Shown one piece after another: positions 7,761 through 16,012 of a DNA stretch of 36,444 nt. Numbering within the stretch: the stretch's first letter is position 1; the number at the start of each line of letters is the position of its first letter. The DNA comes from Halorussus litoreus (GTDB lineage: Archaea; Halobacteriota; Halobacteria; Halobacteriales; Haladaptataceae): NCBI RefSeq assembly GCF_003382685.1, contig NZ_QLVG01000057.1, positions 1 to 36,444 of the forward strand, read 5' to 3'. A program made the position numbers and the translations under genes. The notes under the pieces were generated by a model that was given only the letters and a program-made list of their open reading frames with translations, did no database searches and was not told the origin of the DNA.

Positions 7761-8750
7761 ATGAAGGCGCGGACCGGGTTCGCCGCGATTCTGGTCGGGA
7801 CGCTCGCGGTGCTTTCCGTACTCGTCGTCGAACCGTTCCTCGAATACCTCCTCGTGGCGATGCTGCTGGCGTTCGTGCTCCGACCCGCCCAGCGACGGCT
7901 CGCGCCGGAGATCGGGGAGCGGGTGTCTGCGGTCGCGCTCGTCTCGCTCACGGTGTTGCTCGTCGTCGGTCCCATGGGGCTGTTTGTAGAGGTCGCGCTC
8001 GACCGGGTGAGCGACTTCCCGACCTCGGTGGACGAGCTTCCGGCGGTCGGGTCGGTCCAACAGTTCGTCGAGCGCACCCTCGGCGTCCAGCTCGGCTCGC
8101 GGTTCGAACAGCTACTCGAAGCCGGCGTCTCGACCGTGACCGAGCAGAGCTCCGCGTTCGCCAGCGCCAGCGTCCACTTCTCGCTCGGTATCCTCCTGTT
8201 CCTGTTCCTGCTGTACTACCTGCTCAAGGACGCCGACCGCCTCGTCGCGTGGGCCCGGGGCGTGACGCCGCTCCCGCAGGCGGTGCAGGACGAACTGTAC
8301 GCCGAGGCCGAGGAGGCGACGTGGGCGGTGCTGAAGGGCCACGTGTTCGTCGCGTCGCTGCAGGGGTTGGTCTCCGGCCTCGGTCTGTTCGCGCTCGGGG
8401 TTCCGAACGCCGGGCTCTGGACGGTCGTGATGATGTTCCTCGCGATGATACCCATCGTCGGCGTCGCGCCGGTCATGGGTGGGGCGACCATCTATCTCGT
8501 GGTCGAGGGCCGCCTCGTCGCGGCCGTCCTGCTGGTCGTCTACGGGATGACCGCAGTCGCGGTCACCGACGACTACCTCCGAGCGCTGGTCATCGACAAG
8601 GAGTCGTCGCTCCACTCGGGCGTCGTCCTGCTCGGCGTGTTCGGGGCAATCTACTTCTTCGGCGCGATCGGCATCTTCGTCGGCCCCATCATTCTCGCGC
8701 TGTTCAAGGCGACGGTCGAGGTGTTCTCGGCGTACTACGACCTCGCGTAG
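7761..8750 (+). CDS. AI-2E family (PerM-like) membrane transporter
   Basis: A 329-residue polytopic membrane protein of the AI-2E/PerM family (PF01594). About eight hydrophobic helices can be drawn: two at 5-42, one at 52-75, one at about 134-153, a pair with short loops at 195-245, one at 250-272, and two near the C terminus (288-325) around GAIYFFGAIGIFVGPIILAL, a typical family motif. The soluble loop at about 80-130 is predicted outside the membrane. Family members export small molecules or sodium; the haloarchaeal substrate is unknown. The ATG at 7761 gives the usual N terminus. It lies 74 bp after radA but may have its own promoter. Confidence 0.85.
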   Translation: MKARTGFAAILVGTLAVLSVLVVEPFLEYLLVAMLLAFVLRPAQRRLAPEIGERVSAVALVSLTVLLVVGPMGLFVEVALDRVSDFPTSVDELPAVGSVQQFVERTLGVQLGSRFEQLLEAGVSTVTEQSSAFASASVHFSLGILLFLFLLYYLLKDADRLVAWARGVTPLPQAVQDELYAEAEEATWAVLKGHVFVASLQGLVSGLGLFALGVPNAGLWTVVMMFLAMIPIVGVAPVMGGATIYLVVEGRLVAAVLLVVYGMTAVAVTDDYLRALVIDKESSLHSGVVLLGVFGAIYFFGAIGIFVGPIILALFKATVEVFSAYYDLA

Positions 8751-8930
8751 CTTCTGCCCGTTCCGGAAATTCGAACCCTCACTGATTCGCGGTCGTCGAT
8801 TCACATCCTCATCAGACCACCCGGCGCGCGCTGTGCGGTCTCTCGTGTGCCTCGGCAGTAGCTAGCGTAGATTCGTCTCTATCAGACTCCGTGGACAGCC
8901 AGAACGCAGTTACTCCGTCCCCGTCGAAGT

Positions 8931-9938
8931 TCACAACTCCCGCAATTCCGCGCCGATCTCGTCGAGCGCGTCGTCGGCCGCCGCGACCGAATCGCTCGTG
9001 CTCAGGAATCCGTGGGGCTGGTCCGGATGGTGGTCGTGGCGAACCGCCACGCCCGCCGACTCCAGTCGCTCGGCGTACGCGATTCCCTCGTCGCGCAGCG
9101 GGTCGTGCCCGCAGGTCAGCACCGTCGCGGGCGCAACTCCCGAGAGGTCCCGCGCGCGGAGCACCGAGGCGTAGGGGTTCGCGCCGTCGACCGCGCTCCG
9201 GAGGTAGTGGTCCCAGAACCACGCCATGTCGGCCTTCGTCAGGAGCGGGCCGTCACCGTTCTCGCGGTAGGAGTCCGTGTCGAAGGCGTGGTCCGTGACG
9301 GGGTAGAACAGGAACTGGCGCTCCGGCGCAGGGACGGTCCCCTCGTCTCGCGCCCGGAGCGCGGTCACGGCAGCGAGGTTCCCGCCCGCGCTGGTGCCGC
9401 CGACCGCGAGCCGGTCGGGGTCCCCGCCGAACACCGCGGCGTTGTCGGCGGTCCACCGGAGCGCGGCGACGGCGTCCTCGACCGCGGCGGGGAAGGGGTG
9501 TTCGGGCGCGAGCCGGTAGTCCACCGAGACGACCACGCACTTCCCGCGCCGGGCGAGTCGGCGACAGGCTCCGTCGATGGAGTCGAGCGTGCCGAGCACC
9601 CACCCGCCGCCGTGGTAGTAGACGAGAACCGGACGCGCCGAGTCATCGTTTGGGGGGTCGGCGTTTGCGGGGTTGAAGCCGTGGCGGTAGACTCGTATCG
9701 GAATTTCGCTCTCCGGGCCGGACTCGCTCTCCGGGGCGGTCTCACTACCGGGACCCGGAATCGCGAGGTCGCGCACGAAGTCGACGTCCGGCGGGTCCTC
9801 GGCGGAGAAGACCTCGTCCTCGACGCGGCGCGCGGACGCGACCGACAGCGCCGACCACTCGGGGACACCTTCGGCCTCGATCTCCTCGATCACCGCGGCG
9901 GCCTCGGGGTCGAGTTCGGTTTGCAGGGGTCGGGTCAC
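8931..9938 (-). CDS. Alpha/beta hydrolase of the hormone-sensitive lipase (HSL) family
   Basis: A 335-residue esterase or lipase of the HSL/alpha-beta hydrolase-3 family. The oxyanion-hole motif HGGGW is at 109-113, the nucleophile elbow GTSAGG at 181-186 (Ser183), the acid in GHDPLRDEG (D279) and the base in QPHGF (H309), completing the catalytic triad in the right order. The linker at about 62-80 carries an internal acidic repeat (SESGPESE), which also makes a short DNA repeat. It would hydrolyse carboxyl esters with short or medium acyl chains; the natural substrate is not visible. No signal peptide is seen, so it is cytoplasmic. It is transcribed alone, divergent from kynureninase across a 411-bp gap. 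Confidence 0.9.
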   Translation of the reverse strand: MTRPLQTELDPEAAAVIEEIEAEGVPEWSALSVASARRVEDEVFSAEDPPDVDFVRDLAIPGPGSETAPESESGPESEIPIRVYRHGFNPANADPPNDDSARPVLVYYHGGGWVLGTLDSIDGACRRLARRGKCVVVSVDYRLAPEHPFPAAVEDAVAALRWTADNAAVFGGDPDRLAVGGTSAGGNLAAVTALRARDEGTVPAPERQFLFYPVTDHAFDTDSYRENGDGPLLTKADMAWFWDHYLRSAVDGANPYASVLRARDLSGVAPATVLTCGHDPLRDEGIAYAERLESAGVAVRHDHHPDQPHGFLSTSDSVAAADDALDEIGAELREL

Positions 9939-10349
9939 GAGTCGGTGGTTGGTCCCCGAATGAGAAAGTAGTGTTCCTGTTCTCGCTGTTGTCTCCGGTC
10001 GTACGGCAGGTTGAGATCACTGCGAGACGCCGATCGAGTTTGGTCGAGGGCAACACGGGAATGATGACGACGTGAAGCTAGCTACTCCTTGAACCTTGGA
10101 GTGCCGCGACCGCACAGCAACCGCACCGCGCCCCGTGCCTCCCCGCCGTGCCTGCGCGGGCGAAGCGCGGGCGAAGCGCGCGCAGGCACGGCGCACCCCG
10201 TGGACTGGTGAGCAGAGCGCGGCGGTGGACTGCTGAACGGAGCGTCGCGGACTGGATTAGGCACAGAGCGCGACTTGGGGCTTGTGACAAGTCAGGAAAC
10301 GACACCCGGAGTCCAAACTACTAACCCGACTCCGGCGCTCGATTCGCGC
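9939..10349. other. 411-bp intergenic gap with GC-rich repeats
   Basis: No convincing gene. The gap holds 14-bp inverted arms (10145-10158 and 10179-10192, GCCGTGCCTGCGCG and its complement) around a loop that contains a tandem GGGCGAAGCGC repeat. It also holds a 16-mer (10104-10119) found again in reverse orientation at 27256-27271. The end nearest kynureninase has an AAACTACTAAC promoter-like stretch about 30 nt before the start. Small reading frames here are low-complexity shadows. Confidence 0.7.
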
Positions 10350-11684
10350 ATGGACGGAGACGAGGAGTTCGAACGCGGCCGCGAGTACGCAACTCGGCGC
10401 GACGAGGCCGACCCGCTCGCGAATCTCGCCGACCGGTTCTACGACCCCGAGGACGAGTGGTACGTCGACGGCAACTCTCTCGGTCTCCTCTCGGAGGACG
10501 CCGAGGACGCGCTCGACTCGGCGGTCGAGGAGTGGCGCGACCTCGCCATCCGCGGGTGGACCGACGCCGACCCGCAGTGGTTCCACTACGGCGAGCGGTT
10601 GGGCGACAGGCTGGCCCCGCTCGTCGGCGCGGACGAGTCCGAAGTCGTCGTCGCCAACTCGACGACGGTGAACATCCACACGCTCGTCGGGACGTTCTAC
10701 GACCGCGCGAGGCGGGCTGACGGGGACTCCTCGGAGCGGACCAAGATCATCGTCGACGACCTCGACTTCCCGACCGACCACTACGCCATCCGCGCCCAGT
10801 TGCGCCAGCGCGGCGTCGACCCCGACGAGGCGCTGACCGTGGTCGAGAGCCGCGACGGCCGGACCATCGCAGAGGAGGACGTTATCGCCGCGATGGACGA
10901 GGACACCGCCATCGCCTTTCTCCCGTCGGTGCTCTACCGGAGCGGGCAACTGCTCGACCTCGAACGCATCACCGAGGCCGCCCACGAGAAGGGGATCCTC
11001 GCGGGGTTCGATCTCGCCCACTCGGTCGGCGTGGTGCCCCACGACCTCTCGGACATCGGCGCGGACTTCGCGGTCTGGTGCAGCTACAAGTACCTCAACG
11101 CGGGCCCCGGGTCCATCGCGGGCCTGTACGTCAATTCAGACCACTTCGGCAAGACGCCCGCGCTCGCGGGCTGGTGGGGCCACGAGAAGGAGACCCAGTT
11201 CGACATGAACCCGACGTACACCCCGGCCGCCGACGCCGGGGCCTACCAGATCGGGACGATTCCGATCCTCTCGGCCGCGCCGCTGGCTGGCTCGCTCGAC
11301 GTCTTCGAGGACGCCGCCGCAGCGAGCGACGGACGGCTCCGGGCCGGCGTCGAGGCGGTCCGCGAGAAGTCCCTTTCGCTCACCGGGTACCTCGCCTTCC
11401 TCGTGGACGAGCGCCTGCCCGACTGCGAGGTCGGCACGCCCCGAGACGCCGAGCGCCGGGGCGGCCACGTCGCGGTCGAGCATCCGGAGGCCTACCGCGT
11501 CTGCGAGGCGCTGAAGGAGCGCGGCGTCGTCGCGGACTTCCGCCCGCCGAACGTGATCCGGATCTGCCCCTCACCGCTGTACACCGGCTTCGAGGACGTC
11601 TGGGAGGTGGTCGAGCAGTTGACGCAGGTGGTCGACGATGCGGAGTACGAGAACTTCGCGGAGCGCGGCGGCGGGGTCACCTAG
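10350..11684 (+). CDS. kynU: Kynureninase
   Basis: A 444-residue PLP enzyme that hydrolyses L-kynurenine to anthranilate and L-alanine in tryptophan breakdown. Visible features are the N-terminal YVDGNSLGLLS (38-48), the cofactor-contacting FPTDHY (140-145), FDLAHSVG (220-227, D221 to the pyridine nitrogen) and the Schiff-base Lys in WCSYKYLNAGPGS (K247). The C-terminal HVAVEHPEAY and RPPNVIRICPSPLYTGFEDVW are also typical. I chose the ATG at 10350 because it gives the family N terminus and is preceded by an AAACTACTAAC promoter-like stretch; a longer frame starts at 10275. No tryptophan dioxygenase or formamidase gene lies in the window. The stop shares CTAG with the convergent MgtE gene. 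Confidence 0.93.
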   Translation: MDGDEEFERGREYATRRDEADPLANLADRFYDPEDEWYVDGNSLGLLSEDAEDALDSAVEEWRDLAIRGWTDADPQWFHYGERLGDRLAPLVGADESEVVVANSTTVNIHTLVGTFYDRARRADGDSSERTKIIVDDLDFPTDHYAIRAQLRQRGVDPDEALTVVESRDGRTIAEEDVIAAMDEDTAIAFLPSVLYRSGQLLDLERITEAAHEKGILAGFDLAHSVGVVPHDLSDIGADFAVWCSYKYLNAGPGSIAGLYVNSDHFGKTPALAGWWGHEKETQFDMNPTYTPAADAGAYQIGTIPILSAAPLAGSLDVFEDAAAASDGRLRAGVEAVREKSLSLTGYLAFLVDERLPDCEVGTPRDAERRGGHVAVEHPEAYRVCEALKERGVVADFRPPNVIRICPSPLYTGFEDVWEVVEQLTQVVDDAEYENFAERGGGVT

Positions 11685-12238
11685 ACGAGAATCTGCACCA
11701 CTGTGAACAGTACCAGCACGCCGAGCACGTCACAGACGTTCGTCACGACCGGAATCACCACGTCGTCGGGATCGAGTTCGTACCGATACGCCGCGTAGGT
11801 CGCGACCAGCGTCACCGCGACGGCGACCACCGCGAGTGCCGCGCCGCTCGCCAGCGCCACCGCGACGACCGTGAGCAGTGGGAGCTGTACGGTCCCGAGC
11901 GCGAGCGAGAGGGTCCACGCGCCCGCGCCGACCGCCGGGAAGATTGTGAGCGCCAGCGCCATCGTCGCCACCGCGTTGCCCGCGAGTTGGTCGTCCGCAG
12001 GGTCGAACGACAGCGTCCCGAGGTGGAACGCGGTCGAGAGTCGCGCGGCGAGCACGCTCCCGAGGTTGCCCGCCGTGCCGATGGTCACCGGCACCAGCGT
12101 CAGCAGCGAGGGGTAGGCCAGCAGGGTGGCCTCGAACGATCCCAGCACCAGCCCGCTCCCGATCTCGACCACCGTGAGCGCGAGCAGGATGGGCAGGGTC
12201 GCCCGCGTGATGGCCCGGACGCGCCATTCGGTCTGCAC
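11681..12238 (-). CDS. MgtE-type magnesium transporter membrane domain, second half
   Basis: A 185-residue integral membrane protein matching the MgtE/SLC41 transmembrane domain alone, without the cytoplasmic N and CBS domains of full MgtE. It has about five helices. Family features are the P-x(5)-GN-x-G segment (VPVTIGTAGNLGS) and the conserved Asp in VVTNVCDVLGVLVLF, which in MgtE lines the Mg2+ pore. It starts with GTG at 12236-12238, immediately next to the stop of the upstream MgtE half, so the two are co-translated. The pair may form a heterodimeric channel, like the two fused domains of animal SLC41. Metal specificity is inferred. Its stop overlaps the kynureninase stop. Confidence 0.8.
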   Translation of the reverse strand: MQTEWRVRAITRATLPILLALTVVEIGSGLVLGSFEATLLAYPSLLTLVPVTIGTAGNLGSVLAARLSTAFHLGTLSFDPADDQLAGNAVATMALALTIFPAVGAGAWTLSLALGTVQLPLLTVVAVALASGAALAVVAVAVTLVATYAAYRYELDPDDVVIPVVTNVCDVLGVLVLFTVVQILV

Positions 12239-12838
12239 TCAAATCCCCCCCAGCGCGAGCACGATTCTGGTCGCGAGCAGGAGGAAGGCGATGCCGAACA
12301 CGTCGCCGGTCGTCGTCACCAGCGGGCCGACCAGTGTGTCGGGGTTGTACCCCCGGCGGAAGCCGACGAACACCACCGAGACGACCGCGACGGTCAGCGC
12401 CACGCCGGAGAACACCCCGGCGAGTAGCGCGATGGCGAGCAGCGTCGGCAGGGGCGCGACGGGGTCGCCGAGCGTCGTGAGCGTCAGAAACGCGACGACC
12501 GACGCAAAGAGACTCGCCAGAATCCCGTTCGCGAGCGCCGCCGTCACGGCCGCCAGGACCCGGTCGTCCACCGCTGACGCCAGCCCATCGTCCATCGCGA
12601 ACGCGGGTTCGACCAGCCCCTGATGGAGCCCGGTCGAGAGCCGCGCGCCGAGCGAGCCGTAGACGTTCCCCCGGGTCGCCAGGAGCGCGGGCACGAGGAC
12701 GAGCAGGCCGGGGACGGCCCGCAGCTCCGCGCGCATCCCGCCGAGGACGACTCCCGCGAACAGGCCCCCGACCGTGCTCGCGGCCATCGCTGGGAGCGCC
12801 TCGCGGTAGGCCTGCGCGGCGACCTCGAAGACGGACAT
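12239..12838 (-). CDS. MgtE-type magnesium transporter membrane domain, first half
   Basis: A 199-residue membrane protein, paralogous in layout to the gene directly downstream and matching the MgtE/SLC41 pore domain. Visible features are VPALLATRGNVYGSLGARLSTGLHQG (the P-x(5)-GN helix) and the C-terminal GPLVTTTGDVFGIAFLL with the conserved pore aspartate. Cytoplasmic Mg-sensing N and CBS domains are absent, so gating must be by another route, or transport is unregulated. The ATG at 12838 is preceded by a TATA-like CTTTTTTAGC at 12862-12871 and by two direct repeats further upstream. It is the first gene of a two-gene operon. Confidence 0.8.
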   Translation of the reverse strand: MSVFEVAAQAYREALPAMAASTVGGLFAGVVLGGMRAELRAVPGLLVLVPALLATRGNVYGSLGARLSTGLHQGLVEPAFAMDDGLASAVDDRVLAAVTAALANGILASLFASVVAFLTLTTLGDPVAPLPTLLAIALLAGVFSGVALTVAVVSVVFVGFRRGYNPDTLVGPLVTTTGDVFGIAFLLLATRIVLALGGI

Positions 12839-12861
12839 CTACGCACACGTCTCGGCCCCGA

Positions 12862-12871
12862 GCTAAAAAAG
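12862..12871 (-). promoter_or_regulatory. TATA box of the MgtE-half operon
   Basis: CTTTTTTAGC on the minus strand, 24-33 nt before the ATG at 12838. Two direct repeats follow upstream (12879-12912). Confidence 0.5.
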
Positions 12872-12878
12872 CGGGTGT

Positions 12879-12912
12879 GTCGACGGTTCGCAGTCGCCCC
12901 GTCGACGGTTCG
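12879..12912. repeat. Two direct 12-bp repeats upstream of the MgtE operon
   Basis: GTCGACGGTTCG occurs at 12879-12890 and again at 12901-12912, with a 22-bp period (about two helical turns), just upstream of the MgtE-operon TATA box. It is a candidate binding site for a transcription factor. Confidence 0.7.
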
Positions 12913-12970
12913 ACTACCGGGAGAGCCTGCGAGACGCTGGCTGTGTCAGGAAAACAACGGAGAACCGTCC

Positions 12971-14368
12971 TCAGTCACCGAACGGCCCCATCCCGCCCAT
13001 CCCACCGCCGCCGCCACCGCCGCCCTGATTCTGCATCTTCTTCATCATGCGCTCCATGTTACCCTGCCCCATCCCCTGGAACTGCTTGAGGGTCTGGGAC
13101 ATCATCTTGTGCTGTTCGAGGAGTTCGCGCACGCGCTCTTCGTCCTGACCGCTTCCGCGCGCGATGCGCTCGACTTGACTCGCGCCGATGGCGCGGGGGT
13201 TCTCGAGTTCCGCGTCGGTCATCGAGTCCATGATGACCTCGAACGAGCGCATCCGGTCCTGGGTCACGTCCATCGCATCGTCCGGGAGTTCGTCCATCAG
13301 GCCGCCGCCCATGCCGGGGATCATGTCCATCACCTGGTCGAGCGGCCCCATGTTGTTCATCGCCTGCATCTGTTTGCGCATGTCGTTGAGGGTGAACTCC
13401 CCCTTCAGCATATCCTCGGGGTCCCAGTCGTCGTCTTCGGTCCCGGTCTCCTCCATCGCGCGCTCGACGCGCTCGGTGAGCTGCTTCAGGTCGCCCATGC
13501 CGAGCAGGCGCGAGATGAACCCCGAGGGCTCGAAGCGCTCGACGTCCTGGACCGTCTCGCCGGTGCCGAGGAACGCGATGGAGGAGTCGGTCTCGTTGAC
13601 CGCGGTTAGCGCGCCGCCCCCTTTCGCGGTCCCGTCGAGCTTCGTGACGACGACACCCTCGATGCCGATGGAGTCGTCGAACTGGCGGGCCTGCTCCTTC
13701 GCGCCCTGACCGATCGCGGCGTCGAGCACGAGCAGGTTCCGGTCGGGGTCGACCGCGCGCTCGATCTCCTCGATCTCGGCGATGAGGTCGTCCTCCAGCG
13801 CGTGTCGCCCCGCCGTGTCCACGATGTGAACGTCGGCGTCGCTGGTGGCTTCGAGGCCGTCGCGGGCGATCTGGACGGGGTCGTCGGCGTCCGGGTCGCC
13901 GTAGAAGTCCACCTCGGCGCGCTCGGCCATCTCCTTGGCCTGATCGTACGCGCCGGGCCGGAAGGTGTCGGTCTGGACCACGGCGGGCCTGAGTCCCTTC
14001 TTCGAGAACCACCACGCCATCTTGGCCGCGGTGGTGGTCTTCCCTGACCCCTGTAGCCCGGCGAGCAGGATCGTCTGCTCTTCGAGCGGGATGTCGGTGC
14101 TGTCGCCCACGAGGTCGACCATCTCCTCGTAGACGATGCTGAGCACGTGGTCCCGGGCCGAGGTCCCGCCGGGCGGCTCCTCCTCCAGCGCGCGCTCCTT
14201 GATGGAGTCCGAGAGGTCCATCACGAGACTGACCTCGACGTCGGACTGCAGCAGCGACCGCTGGATCTCCTTGACGATTTCCTCCACGTCCTCCTCGGTC
14301 ACGCGGGTCTGCCCGCTGAGTTTGCCGAGGGAGTCGCGGAGGGAGCTTCCCAGGTCGTCGAGTACCAT
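12971..14368 (-). CDS. ffh: Signal recognition particle protein SRP54/Ffh
   Basis: A 465-residue SRP GTPase that binds signal sequences emerging from the ribosome and delivers them with FtsY to the membrane. The N domain occupies about 1-90, the G domain has GLQGSGKT (104-111), DTAGR (184-188) and TKLDG (242-246), and the methionine-rich M domain runs from about 320 ([43 protein letters not shown]-type stretches) to a Gly/Met-rich tail. I chose the ATG at 14368, 28 nt from a TATA-like CTTTAAC; the longer frame to 14443 has no support. It is followed by a 132-bp gap and then the MgtE operon. Confidence 0.97.
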   Translation of the reverse strand: MVLDDLGSSLRDSLGKLSGQTRVTEEDVEEIVKEIQRSLLQSDVEVSLVMDLSDSIKERALEEEPPGGTSARDHVLSIVYEEMVDLVGDSTDIPLEEQTILLAGLQGSGKTTTAAKMAWWFSKKGLRPAVVQTDTFRPGAYDQAKEMAERAEVDFYGDPDADDPVQIARDGLEATSDADVHIVDTAGRHALEDDLIAEIEEIERAVDPDRNLLVLDAAIGQGAKEQARQFDDSIGIEGVVVTKLDGTAKGGGALTAVNETDSSIAFLGTGETVQDVERFEPSGFISRLLGMGDLKQLTERVERAMEETGTEDDDWDPEDMLKGEFTLNDMRKQMQAMNNMGPLDQVMDMIPGMGGGLMDELPDDAMDVTQDRMRSFEVIMDSMTDAELENPRAIGASQVERIARGSGQDEERVRELLEQHKMMSQTLKQFQGMGQGNMERMMKKMQNQGGGGGGGGMGGMGPFGD

Positions 14369-14395
14369 CGTTATCGTAGGGTAGACTGCGTGGGC

Positions 14396-14402
14396 GTTAA
14401 AG
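14396..14402 (-). promoter_or_regulatory. TATA box for ffh
   Basis: CTTTAAC on the minus strand about 28 nt before the ffh ATG. Confidence 0.5.
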
Positions 14403-14574
14403 GCTTTTTCTACGGACGGTGTGCGAACTCGCTGGTCATTCACTCCGCTCTCGTCCGTCTTTCGCTCTGCTTCCGTTCGTCGCTCACCACGTGACCCGCT
14501 GCACGTTCCGTCGCCGGATGGCCAACAAAGCTATAACTCACCCATCGGAATCCCCACCCGCAGCGGTTCAATGC

Positions 14575-14850
14575 ATGGCACGAGATTTAAGAAAGGCACG
14601 CGACAGCTCGGTCGGAACGGACGGCGATCCCGCGGACACCGGCGGTGACTCTCGGGGGCCGACGACCGTCGACCTCGCCAGCGAACTGGCCGCAGACGCG
14701 TACAACATCGTGGTCGCGCTCGCGATCCTCACGGCGTCGTACTGGCTCGCGTTCCGCGACCTCCCAGTCGAACTGTTCACGCTCGGGCTGGTGACGCTGG
14801 GACTCGTCGCGCTGAACGTCGCGGTGGCGCTCCGATACCGGGCCACTTGA
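14575..14850 (+). CDS. Small two-helix membrane protein, unknown function
   Basis: A 91-residue protein with a charged, soluble N terminus (about 1-38, rich in D, R, S, T) and two hydrophobic helices at about 44-59 and 67-86 separated by a short polar loop. I do not recognise the family. I prefer the ATG at 14575; an in-frame ATG at 14518 would add 19 residues, but a TATA-like CTATAAC lies between them. It is the only plus-strand gene in this otherwise minus-strand stretch, divergent from ffh and convergent with ftsY (stops 47 bp apart), so it sits between two genes of the SRP pathway. No functional link can be shown. Confidence 0.55.
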   Translation: MARDLRKARDSSVGTDGDPADTGGDSRGPTTVDLASELAADAYNIVVALAILTASYWLAFRDLPVELFTLGLVTLGLVALNVAVALRYRAT

Positions 14851-14896
14851 AAATGGAAGCCGACCAACTCGAAAGACGCCACCCGAAAAACGAAGA

Positions 14897-16006
14897 CTAC
14901 TCCTCGTCGCCGAGCAGCCGCCCGACCAGTTCTTCCGGTTCGAACTTCTCGACGTCGTCGTAACCCTGTCCAACGCCGAGGAAGAGGATGGGCTTGCCCG
15001 TCACGTGGGCGATGGAGATTGCCGCGCCGCCCTGCGAGTCGGCGTCGGCCTTGGTGAGGACGGCACCGTCGATCTCGGCGGCCTCGTTGAACTGCTTGGC
15101 GCGCTGGACCGCGTCCTGTCCGGCCACGGCCTCGTCGACGAACAGGGTCATGTCCGGACCGACGACGCGGCCGATCTTCTCCAGTTGGTCCATCAGCCCC
15201 TCGTTGGTGTGGAGCCGACCCGCGGTGTCGCCCAGCACCACGTCTACGTCGTGGGAGTCGGCGTACTCCACGGCGTCGTAGATGACCGCCGCGGGGTCGC
15301 CGCCCTGCTCGTGGGAGATGAGCTTCGTGTCGAGGTTGTCGGCGTGCTCCTGGATCTGCTCGTTCGCGCCGGCCCGATAGGTGTCGCCGTTCGCCATCAC
15401 GGTCGAGTAGCCCCGGTCTTTGAGGTACTTCGAGAGCTTCGCGATGGTGGTGGTCTTGCCGACGCCGTTGACGCCCGTGAAGATGATGGTGACGGGCTTG
15501 TCGGCCTCGGCGATGCGCTGGTCGAAGTCGAACTGGCCGACGGAGATGACCTTCAACAGCGAGTCGGCGAGCGCCTGCTCGACCACGTCGGCGGTCTCGC
15601 TACTGAACGACCGGGTCGCGCCCACGAGGTCCTCGCGGATGTTGTCGAGGATCTCCTGAGCGACGTTCATCTCCACGTCGCTCTCCAGTAGCGCCATCTC
15701 GAGTTCCCAGAGCGGGTCTTCGAGGTCCTGCTCCTCGATGACGATCTCGCCCTTCGCGAACGACTTGGCCTTCGCCGCGAATCCGCCGCCCGACGAGGCG
15801 GTCGAGTCCGCGGCGTCGTCCGACGCCGCGGACTCGGCCGCCTCCGCGTCGGCCGCGTCCGAAGCGTTCGCCTCGGTTTCAGGTTCGGCCTCGGCTTCGG
15901 CCGCGGCTTCCGCTTCCGCTTCAGCCTCGGCTTCGGCCTTCTCCTCGGTCGTCTCCTCGACGTCCTTCCGGAAACTCCCGAGTTTATCCTTCAGGCTGTC
16001 GAACAT
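14897..16006 (-). CDS. ftsY: SRP receptor FtsY
   Basis: A 369-residue SRP-receptor GTPase that docks ribosome-SRP complexes at the cytoplasmic membrane. Residues 20-70 form a highly acidic Glu/Ala/Asp-rich region, unusual in its low complexity, which may serve as a flexible linker. The NG domain has GVNGVGKT (178-185), DTAGR (260-264) and TKADAD (318-323), and the C-terminal GVGQGYDDVEKFEPEELVGRLLG. The DNA of the linker carries a perfect 16-bp-arm inverted repeat (15803-15836) and degenerate hexamer repeats. It follows pfdA by 6 bp, so it is the last gene of the ribosome-protein operon, linking co-translational folding and targeting. Confidence 0.97.
   Translation of the reverse strand: MFDSLKDKLGSFRKDVEETTEEKAEAEAEAEAEAAAEAEAEPETEANASDAADAEAAESAASDDAADSTASSGGGFAAKAKSFAKGEIVIEEQDLEDPLWELEMALLESDVEMNVAQEILDNIREDLVGATRSFSSETADVVEQALADSLLKVISVGQFDFDQRIAEADKPVTIIFTGVNGVGKTTTIAKLSKYLKDRGYSTVMANGDTYRAGANEQIQEHADNLDTKLISHEQGGDPAAVIYDAVEYADSHDVDVVLGDTAGRLHTNEGLMDQLEKIGRVVGPDMTLFVDEAVAGQDAVQRAKQFNEAAEIDGAVLTKADADSQGGAAISIAHVTGKPILFLGVGQGYDDVEKFEPEELVGRLLGDEE
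15803..15836. repeat. Inverted repeat inside the ftsY linker
   Basis: Arms CGAGTCCGCGGCGTCG (15803-15818) and its exact complement (15821-15836) are separated by only 2 bp. They lie in the coding sequence of the acidic linker and encode residues around ESAASDDAADS. A cruciform or strong mRNA hairpin is possible. Confidence 0.85.
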
Positions 16007-16012
16007 CTCGGA

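Noticed and set aside
8812-8934. A 40-residue minus-strand frame whose GTG overlaps the stop of the alpha/beta hydrolase (begins VNFDGDGVTAFWLS)
   Set aside because: It is short, has no recognised motif or clear codon bias, and the frame runs on from an overlapping shadow; not enough to call a gene.
10078-10305. Cys/Arg-rich frames in the kynureninase upstream gap
   Set aside because: Low-complexity, overlapping on several frames and with repeat-derived composition; no start signals.
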